Assembly (NCBI RefSeq): GCF_000613925.1
Contig: NZ_BAJX01000003.1
Location: forward strand, 183,533 to 247,532
Direction of reading: 5' to 3'
From: Prevotella histicola JCM 15637 = DNF00424
Lineage (GTDB): Bacteria > Bacteroidota > Bacteroidia > Bacteroidales > Bacteroidaceae
DNA: 64,000 bases
Below are positions 15,067 to 24,912 of this stretch, piece by piece (the stretch's first letter is position 1; every line of letters starts with the position of its first letter). Below the pieces are notes generated by a model. It was not told the DNA's origin, did not search any database, and saw only the letters and a list, made by a program, of their open reading frames with translations. A program made the position numbers and the translations under genes.

Positions 15067-17280
15067 CTAACTCTTGTGCCGTACATGAGAACCAGTCTGA
15101 CTGGACGGTACCTCTTTCTCGACGCTGCTGTCCGATATTCCATCGTGTCGAATTATTGTCACTTGTTTTTTCACCTTCGAGTTTATTGTGGCGAGCAAGA
15201 ATTCTGAATCGTTCTCAATTGGAGTTTTTACATCAAAACGCAAAGTGGCTGATGGGTAGCGGTATTTATTGTTCTTTCCGGATTTTCCTGGTGCCGGCTC
15301 GACATAGTATGACAGAGTTATACGTAAAGTTACAACTTCATCGTGCATTGCTTCTAGTACGTCTACAGGCCATGGCAAAGCATAGAAATGCATTTCATTG
15401 TATGTATTCGTCCCCCCGGACTTGTATGGCTTTAATTCATTTTCAAATACATAAGTTGCATATTTTTCACTGCTATATGCTGCTATATCTTCATCTGGGA
15501 CGCCATATCCACAGAGTGGTATTATATCTTGAGGTCTTCCGTCATCAATACTTTTCATTTCATCTGTCCAACGAGCTGAATGTACCATCAACGCTCTGAT
15601 TGACAGCATACTTAAATTAGGATTCTCTACCTTTATCTTTGCTGCAAGACGCGCAGCAAGAGCTGTTGCAGCACTTGTAGCATTAAACGTCTCAAGAGGG
15701 GAACGTAAATCATTGCTGGTTGTGATAAGGCACAGATCCTCGTCAGGATATAAACCCATAGATGGACTATATGCCAGATTTCCACCCTCCATTACAATTT
15801 CTGGTTTAACTCTTTCTTCATGCCAACTAAACGAAGTACATGAATATGGGGACACTCCTTTAGGGGACGCTATTCCTTTAGCAGTCTTATCTGCAGGTAT
15901 AGAAAGTTCTGTATATGCGCCAACCGTTAGAGCATTCCATGCCTGAGCAGGACTATTTATAGCATTTGCCTTACATGATTTAATATAATTGGTGGCGTCT
16001 ACATCATCTTGATATATATTACCAGCAGAAACCAATACTAGGCGATCACATTCTCCACTATGATAAATACTTTCATCAAGAGCAGCTGAACTAGATGTAG
16101 GTTTTCCATCATCAGAAATTGAATCTGTTACCGCCATACAATCAATATCAGCTCCCATGTCTTGACTTTGAGATATAGCATCTTCAATAACAGCGCCATA
16201 AAATGAAGGGGCTGTGGAGTAATTTGCATCTACAATCTTCACAGAAGCTAAATTATGCTGGACAACTGGTAAATTTCCTCTATCGTATGCCAATTTTGTC
16301 AAATCTCCCATGAGAACCAAGCCTGCCATTCCTGTTCCATGATCTATGTGATCTAGGTTATCTTGAACATTGATAGCAGTGGACATACGACTGTCTGGGA
16401 GTGCTTGAGCTATTAATGGATGCGCATTATTTACACCGCTATCTAAAATACCTATGTGAACATCAGATTCTTCAAACTGTAACTCGTTTGCAAGTATGTC
16501 TGTCCATTCTCGACTGACCTCTGAAGATTCTGTTAAAATAGATGGCTGCTTATAACGGCGGATTTCAGATATGTTTGCCATGTGGTATGGCAATTGTGCA
16601 AGAACGGTCTTGTTTGTTGTAATTAGAAAAACATCAACATCCGCAAATTGCAGCCGTTGTTCTATTTGACATTTTATACTCAGGTCATCTAAAACGATCT
16701 GAATATCATTGATGTTATAATCATCTGTCTTACAAATCCACAATTCGAATCCCATTTCCTCTGCAGGTCCTAAGGCTTCATATTCGTCTTTTGACTCAAA
16801 TAGGGATTCTATTTTTGCTGATGAAATACCTTGTATTGGAGCGATAAGAGATTCATTGCATGGTTTTTTCTTTTCTGTCTCTGCTGTAGCAAATTTATCA
16901 GCCTTCTTATCAAACCAATCTTTATGTTTGTTCGAAACAAAAACTGTTACATCAACATTATCATCCTCTGAATCCTTTTTATGGATCTTCATTATTCGAG
17001 CGCCTCTTTGGGTGTCAAGAGATGAAGGTATCATGTTTTGTGGTACGGTAAAATCCAGATAGGCACCATCAGCCGTATGCTGCCCATACTGAAGAAGTGG
17101 CTCTTGCTCATTAATTGCATTTGCAAATGCATTAGCATATTGCTGTTTTAATGCATCTGCATGAGCTCTTCTATTATCGTATTGTGGAAATTCTGCTGGA
17201 GAGCCACCTCCTTGCGGTTGGGGTGTAAATCCTTTATTCTCAGCTATTTGATTACCTAAGAAGAAATGTTTTTTGTGCAT
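15067..17280 (-). CDS. S8 subtilisin-like serine protease (paired with AAA+ ATPase)
   Basis: 737 aa from the ATG at 17280, seven bases after the ATPase stop. The catalytic triad is visible: Asp280 in GILDSGVNNAHP, His314 in DHGTGMAGL, Ser536 in NATSAATALAAR, with the oxyanion Asn421 in VSAGN. The N-terminal ~270 residues form an extra domain with no signal peptide (GFTPQPQGGGSPAEFPQYD, then alternating strands), so the protease is likely cytosolic. About 200 residues follow the catalytic Ser and may form a jelly-roll-like tail. A start at 17325 would lie inside the ATPase gene. A cytosolic protease coupled to an AAA+ ATPase suggests regulated cleavage of a target, for example in defence or quality control; the target is unknown. 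Confidence 0.9.
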   Translation of the reverse strand: MHKKHFFLGNQIAENKGFTPQPQGGGSPAEFPQYDNRRAHADALKQQYANAFANAINEQEPLLQYGQHTADGAYLDFTVPQNMIPSSLDTQRGARIMKIHKKDSEDDNVDVTVFVSNKHKDWFDKKADKFATAETEKKKPCNESLIAPIQGISSAKIESLFESKDEYEALGPAEEMGFELWICKTDDYNINDIQIVLDDLSIKCQIEQRLQFADVDVFLITTNKTVLAQLPYHMANISEIRRYKQPSILTESSEVSREWTDILANELQFEESDVHIGILDSGVNNAHPLIAQALPDSRMSTAINVQDNLDHIDHGTGMAGLVLMGDLTKLAYDRGNLPVVQHNLASVKIVDANYSTAPSFYGAVIEDAISQSQDMGADIDCMAVTDSISDDGKPTSSSAALDESIYHSGECDRLVLVSAGNIYQDDVDATNYIKSCKANAINSPAQAWNALTVGAYTELSIPADKTAKGIASPKGVSPYSCTSFSWHEERVKPEIVMEGGNLAYSPSMGLYPDEDLCLITTSNDLRSPLETFNATSAATALAARLAAKIKVENPNLSMLSIRALMVHSARWTDEMKSIDDGRPQDIIPLCGYGVPDEDIAAYSSEKYATYVFENELKPYKSGGTNTYNEMHFYALPWPVDVLEAMHDEVVTLRITLSYYVEPAPGKSGKNNKYRYPSATLRFDVKTPIENDSEFLLATINSKVKKQVTIIRHDGISDSSVEKEVPSSQTGSHVRHKS

Positions 17281-17287
17281 AAAAATA

Positions 17288-18247
17288 TTACCCGATATTG
17301 CGTACCAAAATGCTACGCATATCAAGAACGGTTTTTACAAGATTAATGTTGATAGGTGTATCGTTTAAAAGGGATTCTTTGAATATGTCAGCACAGACCA
17401 TTTTAATCTCTGCATGACTCATTCCGTCAAACAAAGGCTCGACCATTGAAAAATCAAGATCCTTTGCCGTATATAAATATTCTTTTAAAAGCTTTAGACG
17501 TTGTTTTGAATCTGGTAAAGTATATTCTATCACATCATCGAATCTGCGGAACATAGCCTTATCTATTGATTCGATGCTGTTTGTTGCTGCGATAATAAAA
17601 CTTTCAGAAGAATCTCTTTCTAAGAGCTGTAAGAATGTGTTTAAAATACGACGTTGCTCACCAACTTCGTTGTCCATTCCTCTTTGAGCTCCAATTGCAT
17701 CAAATTCATCAAAAAGATATACAGCTGGTACTTCGGAGATAAAATCAAAGATATTACTTAGTTTCAACCCGGTTTCTCCCATGAACTTCGTAACAACCTT
17801 TTCTGTACGTACTACAAAGAAAGGAAGATTTAGTTCCCTAGACAGAACATTAGCTGTCATAGTTTTACCTGTTCCGGATTCACCATATAACAACAGTTTT
17901 CGTCTATTGTCAAGTCCATACTTATGAAGATTGTCTCGTTTCAAATATTCCTTGATGATTCTGTTGATTTTCTCAATGTTCTCATCTGATGTAATGAGAC
18001 TTTTCAAGTCTTCATCACTTTCAATTTGCAATAAAAGATCTTCTACATCTTTATGCTTCGGAGAAATATGAAGTGGACTAAATGAAGTCTTGGATTTACC
18101 GAGTAAATCTTGAATGGTACGTGCTAAAATAACATGACCATTCTTGGCTTCTACAGCTGATATCTGTAAAGCCACCTTCCTGAACTGGGCATCATCATTA
18201 TTCAAATGATTCCGTATCAGGGATAATACTTGGTCAGAATTAATCAT
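17288..18247 (-). CDS. AAA+ ATPase partner of subtilisin-like protease
   Basis: 319 aa. Walker A GESGTGKT at 122-129, Walker B VYLFDEFDAIG with the DE pair near 180, sensor-1 IIAATNSIESID, and an arginine-rich FRRFDDVIEY. The order resembles SpoVK/Ycf46/Vps4-like AAA proteins, which act as ring-forming unfoldases or switches. An N-terminal ~110 residue helical domain (DQVLSLIRNHLNNDDAQFRKVALQI in part) could recruit substrate. The ATG at 18247 has a -7 box 29 bases upstream and is preferred to a longer frame. It is the promoter-proximal gene; the protease follows after seven bases, so both are made together. Confidence 0.9.
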   Translation of the reverse strand: MINSDQVLSLIRNHLNNDDAQFRKVALQISAVEAKNGHVILARTIQDLLGKSKTSFSPLHISPKHKDVEDLLLQIESDEDLKSLITSDENIEKINRIIKEYLKRDNLHKYGLDNRRKLLLYGESGTGKTMTANVLSRELNLPFFVVRTEKVVTKFMGETGLKLSNIFDFISEVPAVYLFDEFDAIGAQRGMDNEVGEQRRILNTFLQLLERDSSESFIIAATNSIESIDKAMFRRFDDVIEYTLPDSKQRLKLLKEYLYTAKDLDFSMVEPLFDGMSHAEIKMVCADIFKESLLNDTPININLVKTVLDMRSILVRNIG

Positions 18248-18275
18248 AATTACTAACACACAATAATTCGCTTTG

Positions 18276-18283
18276 CAAATTTA
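18276..18283 (-). promoter_or_regulatory. promoter of the ATPase/protease cassette
   Basis: TAAATTTG on the minus strand, 29 bases before the ATG at 18247. A TTG at 18303-18305 sits at about the -33 distance. Confidence 0.6.
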
Positions 18284-18393
18284 GTGTTTTATTTGTGTAA
18301 CGACAAGCTTTCATTGTTAAAACATTACCATACACCTAAATTATTCATGTTATAACATAATAAATGAATATTTTTGTGAGACAATCACGATAT

Positions 18394-21300
18394 TCAAATA
18401 TCTTCATTACGAGACATCTCCAAATTGATATCAAACGCCTCGACGAGCTTTTCGTAGTCGAAGCAGTAGGAACGCTGCTGCACGGACATTTTGGTGGGCT
18501 GCCCCTTGGCATCGCGGTGCTCAAAGTCGAGGACTTGATTGCCTTTTTTAATGACGTGGTAAGTCATGCGCTGCTCGCCCAGATATTCTTTGCTGTTTTC
18601 AAGATAGTAGCGCAGCGACTCCTCGGGCAGGGAGGTCTCGCCGTTGCGGTGGGCATTGAGCTTGTAGAGCATGAAGATACGGGTCTTCTGTAGGTAGAGT
18701 ATCTTGCGCGGCTCGGTCCAGACGGTCTCGCTGACGAGGGTGGAACGGAAGCGGCTCACGGCCTTGATCTTGAAGTCGGCATCCTCGTTGATCTCACCCT
18801 CGCTGTTGAGAAACTGCACCATGCGCCAGAAGCTGCCCAACTCGTCGTTGGTCTTGCACTCCATGTTCTGATGGACGATACCCTCGACAGTGATCTCCAG
18901 CAGTTCTTTGTAGGATAAAGTGGTGTCTAACTTCCCTTCCAAACAGCGAAAGGACGTGAGGGGAATCACCCAGTTCTGAACAATTCGGTCGATGATGGTG
19001 TGGCTCGTGAGGCGACTGTTCACGTCGTCAAGCGTCTGCCGGTACTGGTCGTAGAAGCACTGGCCGAACTTGTCGCGGTGGGCAAGCAGCTGGAGGGTGA
19101 GATGGCTCAGTCCCTTGGAGCGGATTTGCAGCAATTGCTGATAGTTCGCCTTCTCGCTTGCCGTGAAGTTCGATTTGGGAAACAAGAGGAAGATGAGTCG
19201 GCTGAAGAGGGCGATGTCGGCCGTGGGCATCTCCTGCCCGGAGATAATCACGCCCGCATCCACGGCGGTGGTTTCCTTCTTCTTGTCGGTGGCCATGTTC
19301 ATGCGCGTGCGACCCGTGCCGTCCCAAAGCCCCTTGATAAACTCTATCTTGGCGGTGTCGATGCCGTTCTTGTATTCGTCGATATGCACCAGGGCATTGG
19401 CAGCGGCAGCCACGGTGTCGTTGAGGGCGGGAATGGTGGAGTTCTGTATGTTGGGCGGTATGTTGTCGATCACGAAGAACGACATGAGCGTGTGGCCCAG
19501 TTCGCTCTTGCCGGAACCCTTCGGACCGAAGAGGTCGAGGATGGGGAAGGAACGTGTGGTGAGGGTGATGATGTCGCGGAAGAGCGTGGCGAGATAGAAG
19601 CAGAAGCCGATCTTGCCGTTGTCGCCGAAGACGAGGAAGAGTTGACGGGTGAAGTCCCGGAGGCTGATCATGGAGAAGTTGAAATGCACGAATTGCCGCT
19701 CGAAGCGGAAGTAGTCGGTGTTCTCCTTATAAATCCGAGAGAGGGCGGGAAGATAGAAATTGCCCTTCTCGCCCAGGTGGACGATGCCGTACTCATTGAC
19801 CTCGTGGAACTGCCGACCGTCAAAGATACCGTTGCCAAAGGCAAAGAAGCCCTTCTTGTTCCAGCCCAACTGCTTGATTTGCGCAGCCGTCTCGGTCTTT
19901 TCGTAGAGGAAACTCTTCAGTTTGATGAGTTCCTTCTCACTGGCCTTCCAGATGAAGTTGCCGAGCGATTCGAGCTTCTGACGGAACTTTTGCAGTGAGA
20001 TAAGGTCTTCCTGCTCCATCTCCACAATCTCCTTGACGCCCAGTTCGTTGGTGAGCAGGTAGAGGCGTTTGGCCATGAGCGGGTCTTTGATGTGGAAGAG
20101 CGGCGTAAGGGTAAAGTTGCTCCATTCGAGTACGCCGCCCTTCTCGGTGGTGGAGAAGTATTTGCCGCGGTCTATCCAGAATCCGTACTGGCGGTTCAGG
20201 TCGATATCGTCCTCCTTCGGACTGTCGCGCCTCGTCCGCTCGTTCTCGATGGCTTTCTGCCAGAAGAGCTTGCCCCGGTGGTACTTCGTGAGGGCATCGA
20301 TGAACATGGTGAGCTTGGTATCGTCGTCGATAAAGGAGAGCAGATGGGCTATCCGCTTCACGGCATCGCTTTTTTGCTCGGTGTTGCCGCTCGTTTCAAA
20401 GAGTTTGGCGGCCAGCCACAGGATGAAGTCCTCTTCCTCGACGGCCTTGAAGAGGGTTTGATTCTTGAAATAGGTGTCGGGATCTTCTTTCTTGCCTTCC
20501 TCCGTGGTAGTTATCTCCTTGACCGACACCGTAAGGTGCTGTTCGGTGGCGAGTTTACCAGCCTTCATCACCGCCTCGATGCCCGTGCCATAGTCGGCTC
20601 CACCCTTGAGTGGGTCGTTGTCGGGAATGAAGCACACCTTGTTGGCAGCCCTCTTGATGAGCTGAAACTGCTCCACAGTCCACGCCGAGCCGAGGTCGGC
20701 CACGGCGTTCTGCACCCCGATGGCGTGCAGACGCATACAGTCGGGTGCGCCCTCCACGAGGTACATCTGCCCGGTCTTGCCCGCTGCCCGCCATGCCACG
20801 TCCAACCCGAAGACGGTGCTGCGCTTGCTGTATAGAAGGGATTCCTTGCTGTTGAGGTATTTGGGCTGACTGTCGTCCATCACCCTTGCCGTGAAGCCGA
20901 TGATGTGTTGGTAGCGGTCCTTGATAGGGATGACGATGCGGTTCTGGAAGAAGTCGTAGCCTTGTGGGTTAATAAGTCCCAACTCCTGAAGAAACTCCTT
21001 TTGCAGAGGTCGATGGGCGAGGGCTTTGCCGTCGATGGGCGCAAAACCGATTTCTATCTCGTCGCAATACTTCTGCCCCCAGCGGCGGTAGGCATAATCT
21101 TGGGCAGGCTTGTAGCGCAGGAATACCTCACGGTAATGCTTATGCACGGCAGTATTGACAATCAGCAGCGACTCGCGTTTCAACCGTTGCTGCTTCTCGT
21201 CGATGGTTTCCTCTCTTTCCTCCACCTCGATGCCGTACTTCCTACCCAGCCACCTGACGGCTTCCGGGTAGGTCATGTTCTCATGCTCCATCAGGAAGGT

Positions 21301-21504
21301 GATCACGTTGCCTCCCTTGTGGCAGCCAAAACAGTAGAACATGCTGCGGTTGGGCGTAACGGTGAACGATGGCGTCTTCTCCTGGTGGAAGGGGCACAGC
21401 GCACGATAGATGGTGCCACGCTTTTGGAGTGGCAGGAACTCGCCAACCACATCTTCTATATGTGCCGCATCGAGTATCTTTTCTATGATGGTCTTGGGTA
21501 TCAT
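18394..21504 (-). CDS. DnaG-type primase fused to a helicase/ATPase domain
   Basis: 1036 aa. MIPKTIIEKILDAAHIEDVVG begins a bacterial primase; CPFH...FYCFGCHKGG is the CHC2 zinc finger (near 36-64), followed by the RNA-polymerase-like and Toprim domains (YLVEGAPDCMRLHAIG, then CFIPDNDPLKGGADYG). The second half contains a P-loop (LFGPKGSGKSELGH, near residue 657) with a DEY Walker B-like motif (ALVHIDEYKNGID), in the style of DUF927/phage-type replicative ATPases. It likely primes and unwinds DNA during element replication. The ATG at 21504 begins the DnaG-like sequence and is preferred over 21525. GC content is clearly higher than its neighbours, so the module was probably acquired. Overlapping plus-strand frames are antisense shadows. 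Confidence 0.9.
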   Translation of the reverse strand: MIPKTIIEKILDAAHIEDVVGEFLPLQKRGTIYRALCPFHQEKTPSFTVTPNRSMFYCFGCHKGGNVITFLMEHENMTYPEAVRWLGRKYGIEVEEREETIDEKQQRLKRESLLIVNTAVHKHYREVFLRYKPAQDYAYRRWGQKYCDEIEIGFAPIDGKALAHRPLQKEFLQELGLINPQGYDFFQNRIVIPIKDRYQHIIGFTARVMDDSQPKYLNSKESLLYSKRSTVFGLDVAWRAAGKTGQMYLVEGAPDCMRLHAIGVQNAVADLGSAWTVEQFQLIKRAANKVCFIPDNDPLKGGADYGTGIEAVMKAGKLATEQHLTVSVKEITTTEEGKKEDPDTYFKNQTLFKAVEEEDFILWLAAKLFETSGNTEQKSDAVKRIAHLLSFIDDDTKLTMFIDALTKYHRGKLFWQKAIENERTRRDSPKEDDIDLNRQYGFWIDRGKYFSTTEKGGVLEWSNFTLTPLFHIKDPLMAKRLYLLTNELGVKEIVEMEQEDLISLQKFRQKLESLGNFIWKASEKELIKLKSFLYEKTETAAQIKQLGWNKKGFFAFGNGIFDGRQFHEVNEYGIVHLGEKGNFYLPALSRIYKENTDYFRFERQFVHFNFSMISLRDFTRQLFLVFGDNGKIGFCFYLATLFRDIITLTTRSFPILDLFGPKGSGKSELGHTLMSFFVIDNIPPNIQNSTIPALNDTVAAAANALVHIDEYKNGIDTAKIEFIKGLWDGTGRTRMNMATDKKKETTAVDAGVIISGQEMPTADIALFSRLIFLLFPKSNFTASEKANYQQLLQIRSKGLSHLTLQLLAHRDKFGQCFYDQYRQTLDDVNSRLTSHTIIDRIVQNWVIPLTSFRCLEGKLDTTLSYKELLEITVEGIVHQNMECKTNDELGSFWRMVQFLNSEGEINEDADFKIKAVSRFRSTLVSETVWTEPRKILYLQKTRIFMLYKLNAHRNGETSLPEESLRYYLENSKEYLGEQRMTYHVIKKGNQVLDFEHRDAKGQPTKMSVQQRSYCFDYEKLVEAFDINLEMSRNEDI

Positions 21505-21612
21505 CTCATCCTCTAATAATTTCAATGTTCACAAAAAATGCCCCAGCCGACTGGCTTCACAGCTGGTCGGCTGGGGGCTTCTACTTAGTCACTTGTTATT
21601 TAGAGGATTCTG

Positions 21613-21816
21613 CTAAGTATCTCTCAGTCCCGCCACCAGTTCCGACTTCAGGATGTACCAGCAGCGTCCCATCTTGTGGGCGGGGATAAGTCCCTTCTCG
21701 ATGCGCTTGCGTATGGTACATTCCTTGCGTCCGAACATGCGGGCGACATCGGGCACGGTATAAACGGTGTCCGAGGTATCTACTATGCCGTGGTTGTTGT
21801 CCGTGGCATTACTCAT
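21613..21816 (-). CDS. MerR/excisionase-like HTH protein
   Basis: 67 aa from the ATG at 21816. It has VYTVPDVARMFGRKECTIRK, RIEKGLIPAHKMGR and CWYILKSELVAGL, a helix-turn-helix of the HTH_17/excisionase type. It overlaps the preceding gene by eight bases and lies about 110 bases before the primase-helicase, so the three form one unit. Such proteins bind element ends or control replication genes. The longer frame to 21894 runs into the upstream gene and is not used. Confidence 0.75.
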   Translation of the reverse strand: MSNATDNNHGIVDTSDTVYTVPDVARMFGRKECTIRKRIEKGLIPAHKMGRCWYILKSELVAGLRDT

Positions 21817-22141
21817 ACTCTTGTCCTTCCTCCCATGGTTCTTTGTCGAAGAATCCTTTGGGCAGTTCCTTTGTCCATTCATGTTTATCTGCAAATGAGT
21901 TTAGTTCAAGGGCTCGCTGATCCATACTGATGGCACAGATGGCCATACGATGGGCGTAGCTGTTGTAAGAAACATGGAGGAAGCGGTCCTTTTCTTCACC
22001 CAAGAGGCGGTTGAATCTGCTTGCCAGGTTGCGCACAGCGTGCGCACGCATTGGGGGAATGTTGGCCACTCTTACCTCTCCGACACTGATGCCGTTGATC
22101 CATGCTGAGGGATGGATTACCTTTTCTACTTTTACTTTCAT
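21809..22141 (-). CDS. conserved hypothetical protein
   Basis: 110 aa, opening MKVKVEKVIHPSAWINGISVG. It has basic, Ala/Arg-rich helices (RAHAVRNLASRFNRLLG) and an acidic end (DKEPWEEGQEYE). No signal peptide. First gene of the unit with the excisionase-like protein and primase. Function unknown. The 22142-22423 gap upstream holds AT-rich sequence in which I see no gene. Confidence 0.6.
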   Translation of the reverse strand: MKVKVEKVIHPSAWINGISVGEVRVANIPPMRAHAVRNLASRFNRLLGEEKDRFLHVSYNSYAHRMAICAISMDQRALELNSFADKHEWTKELPKGFFDKEPWEEGQEYE

Positions 22142-22420
22142 GTTGATGAAATTTTAGTCCGAAGCGATATTGCTCCGGTATTCAAAAGTAGAAAGATTCC
22201 GGTCCCTGTTTTGGGGACGTGTAGAATAGCACTAAATCCTTTTCCAGCCATTTTGTACTTGTTTCTTCTGATTTAATGCTGCAAAAATATAATCAAAAAA
22301 TCTGGAAAAAGAAAGAAAAGACATCAAAACTTACCAACCAACCAACTATTTAACACTACTTGGCAGGTTCTAATGGGATTTTTGAAGACTAACGGTGTCT
22401 TGTATGTAAAACGACACAAA

Positions 22421-22452
22421 AAAGGTATGACCGTTATTGGCCATACCTCTAT
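22421..22452 (-). terminator. terminator of the AAA_14 gene
   Basis: AGGTATG and CATACCT (plus inner CC/GG) form a hairpin at 22423-22448, with a T run on the minus strand (TTTTTTGTG). It is downstream of the gene ending at 22524. Confidence 0.6.
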
Positions 22453-22523
22453 AAATTTTGGAACCCTGCTATCTTTGTCTGTTGGATAAAGATGCTAAAT
22501 GAATCCTTTGGATTACCACATAT

Positions 22524-23813
22524 TTAATCTCTCATACATCCTATGGGTATTATTTTTACTCCGTCAGGTCTTGAATAAGCCATAGCACCTCCAGTTATTA
22601 CCATCAGCAGGTCTGGTTCACGAAGCCGAATCTGCTTTTCTTTTTCATTATATTGCTGGACGAGACGCTTAATCTCTAAAAGATGTTCTGCTCCTTCCTC
22701 GATTTCCCTGCTTCCAAGTTTGAATTCTATGAGCGCATACCTTCCATCCTCCAGATGAAGAACAGCATCTGCCTCTAAATCATATCGGTCATGATAATAG
22801 GAGGTATAGCCCCCTAAGGCCTGAGAATATGCTTTCAGGTCACGAATGCACATGCACTCAAAAACAAAGCCAAAAGTCTTCAAATCCATAAGCAATGTTT
22901 CTGGAGACATAGATAAGGCTGCTACTGCGATAGACGGATCTACAAATTCTCTTTTTACACCGCGACGTATGGCTGATGCCGACCTGACCGCCGGACTCCA
23001 AGCCTCTATATCTTGTATGACGAAGAGTTTAGTCAATGCGTTCAGATAATCATTCAACGTGTTTTCTGAACAGGTTTCTACATTTGCCCTAATATCTTTC
23101 AGCATATTGCTCTTCTTTGCCAGTGTCGAGACATTGCGGGCGTAAGTACGAAGAATAAGCTGAGTAAGCTTTTCGTTGCGTGCAACACCATCTATGGTTG
23201 AAATGTCTATTCGGCAAAGGCTATTGATATAGTCTTTTGCAACCTGAAGACGTGCTTTGTCCGTTTTACGGTTCAATGCAGCTGGCCATCCTCCTCTGCA
23301 GGCTGCAAAAATCAAGTCTTCCAACTGCATCGGTGATGTTTTGCCGTCAACATCTAAAAGAGGATCATCAAACAACTTTTTCAATGAAACTGTACCAGAT
23401 GATTCCTTGGACTCGAACAGGCTCATAGGAAGCATTTCCATTGTTGCAATACGACCAGTCCCCGAATGTCTGATAGCACTTTTATCTATGGAATTAGAAC
23501 CTGTCAAGATAAACTGACCTACATCATTCCGTTCATCCACCATCGTTCGCACAGAATCCCACAAAATGGGGATTTCCTGCCATTCATCTATCAAGCGAGG
23601 CGTTTCACCTGCCAATAATAAAGATGGTCTTATGGATGCGGCAGAGAAATAACGCTCTCTCATATCAGGATCTTGTAACTTTATGACGCTTGCAGCCTGT
23701 TGTGTGGCAGTAGTTGTTTTTCCACACCACTTCGGACCTTCTATCAATACCGCACCTGCAGAATCAAGATGATCGGCAAGTAATCCATCTGCCATTCTAC
23801 TATAATACTCCAT
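22524..23813 (-). CDS. AAA_14/DUF4143 family ATPase
   Basis: 429 aa. Walker A VLIEGPKWCGKTT near residues 22-33, Walker B RLIDEWQEIP near 92-101, sensor FILTGSNS, then a C-terminal DUF4143 domain with VVITGG-type nuclease-like signature (YALIEFKLGSREI resembles the PD-(D/E)xK ExK arrangement with the E and K spaced). Such proteins are common in Bacteroidetes and of unknown role; a P-loop joined to a restriction-nuclease-like fold suggests defence or DNA control. It has its own promoter at 23832. The 23840-24911 stretch upstream holds debris and repeats rather than a partner gene. Confidence 0.85.
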   Translation of the reverse strand: MEYYSRMADGLLADHLDSAGAVLIEGPKWCGKTTTATQQAASVIKLQDPDMRERYFSAASIRPSLLLAGETPRLIDEWQEIPILWDSVRTMVDERNDVGQFILTGSNSIDKSAIRHSGTGRIATMEMLPMSLFESKESSGTVSLKKLFDDPLLDVDGKTSPMQLEDLIFAACRGGWPAALNRKTDKARLQVAKDYINSLCRIDISTIDGVARNEKLTQLILRTYARNVSTLAKKSNMLKDIRANVETCSENTLNDYLNALTKLFVIQDIEAWSPAVRSASAIRRGVKREFVDPSIAVAALSMSPETLLMDLKTFGFVFECMCIRDLKAYSQALGGYTSYYHDRYDLEADAVLHLEDGRYALIEFKLGSREIEEGAEHLLEIKRLVQQYNEKEKQIRLREPDLLMVITGGAMAYSRPDGVKIIPIGCMRD

Positions 23814-23831
23814 ATCAGTTTATCTTTTTTG

Positions 23832-23839
23832 CAAAGATA
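23832..23839 (-). promoter_or_regulatory. -7 box for the AAA_14 gene
   Basis: TATCTTTG on the minus strand, 19 bases before the ATG at 23813. Confidence 0.6.
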
Positions 23840-24014
23840 ATAAATTTATTTGTTACAACAACTATATTGATGTGTTTTGTGTATTATCATTGATGTTTTT
23901 TGTGGTTATACAATAATTATTTTTGTGCTGTTCCATTGATATTTTTTTGCGAAATTAGTTGTTGTATTCAAGAAAAACTACTATCTTTGTTCCGTTATTT
24001 AGATGGAGTAGGTG

Positions 24015-24224
24015 TTATGCTAAGTTTTTAACTTCTTGATGCACCATGTTCCTCAAACACTCCGATATATAAATACGGTAGTGTAGCTCTTTGAACAAGT
24101 TAAAAACATCCTCGATAGAATATGTGCTAATGATTCTTGTTGGGTCATGTACCAAATGTGTTACCGGTGTGTTACCACCGCAAAGTTCAATACAAAGTGA
24201 ATGTTTAATAAATCCGTTCAACAC
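24015..24224 (-). other. short open frame, doubtful gene
   Basis: 69 codons (LFKELHYRIYISECLRN and similar). It has no signal peptide, no convincing start context and no known domain. Listed as the only open frame in the 23.84-24.31 kb gap; I would not count it as a gene without homology. Confidence 0.25.
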
Positions 24225-24311
24225 ATTGATACATATTTAATTACATCAAGGCACAAGAGTTCGTAAAATGATTCCAGCCGAATCACAAAAGATTCCAACG
24301 GAATCACTTGG

Positions 24312-24349
24312 ACAAAAGAGGAATATCTTAGTTGATATTCCTCTTTTGT
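24312..24349. terminator. strong palindromic terminator
   Basis: A 16-bp perfect stem (24312-24327 with 24334-24349) and a TTAGTT loop. No intact gene ends near it, so it probably belonged to a lost gene. Confidence 0.6.
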
Positions 24350-24364
24350 TGTTTGTACTCTTAG

Positions 24365-24511
24365 CTATATTTCTTCTTTGCGGGCTTTATGAACTCTGAC
24401 TTTAATCCTGTGTAATGACTCGTTTATGCTGAGAATACAGACAATTTCCTTTTCATAGCTATCCTTCACAATTCTCAATAGTTGGGGCTGAAGCTGTTTG
24501 TTAGTATCTGC
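24365..24511 (-). pseudogene. C-terminal gene remnant
   Basis: A 48-codon frame between two stops reads KQLQPQLLRIVKDSYEKE and ends HRIKVRVHKARKEEI. The helical, basic composition looks like a real protein end. No start is present and I cannot name the family. Confidence 0.3.
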
Positions 24512-24570
24512 CTAACTGGGTCTATAATTTGCCTGTTGTAAATATTATTCTTAATCTTAGTTTTATATAT

Positions 24571-24668
24571 GCTCTTTTACCACGTAAAAGATGCCCTTTC
24601 ACACGGTAAAAGATGCTCTTTTGAGGTGTAAAAGACGCCCTTTTGCAGCGTAAAAGGGCATCTTTTAG
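24571..24668. repeat. tandem AAAAGGGC/TCTTTT repeat array (copy 1)
   Basis: Four to five units of about 22-24 bases, each containing a variant of AAAAGATGCCCTTTTAC, an imperfect dyad. The 94-aa minus frame across it (24522-24806) is produced by the repeats. A second array of the same kind is at 63315-63417. Confidence 0.7.
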
Positions 24669-24912
24669 AAAGTCATTTGTAAGTCTTTGATAGAGAATGG
24701 CATACAAGTCCGAATGCTTTGCATAACTCCAGATTTTGTGGGCACGCAGCTTCAATTCACTGTAAACATATTTCTGATTAGTCCGTAATGGTTCTGTGGT
24801 ATACATCGGGATGGATAATCTTACAAGGACCTGCGCTGGAGCGTTTTACCATGGACAGGTGTATCCCATAACTATCAGTCGCCCTTTCTCCACCCAAGGA
24901 CAAAAGCCGATT

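Noticed and set aside
19000..19998. A 332-codon plus-strand frame (and others at 20092 and 20905) opposite the primase-helicase
   Set aside because: It is antisense to a clearly real gene of high GC; the composition (Val/Glu/Leu/His rich, no domain) is that of a shadow frame.
24571..24668. CRISPR array
   Set aside because: Units are adjacent, about 22 bases, without unique spacers, and no cas gene is present.
24522..24806. 94-codon minus frame
   Set aside because: Made by the AAAAGGGC repeat array; the protein is a repetitive artefact.
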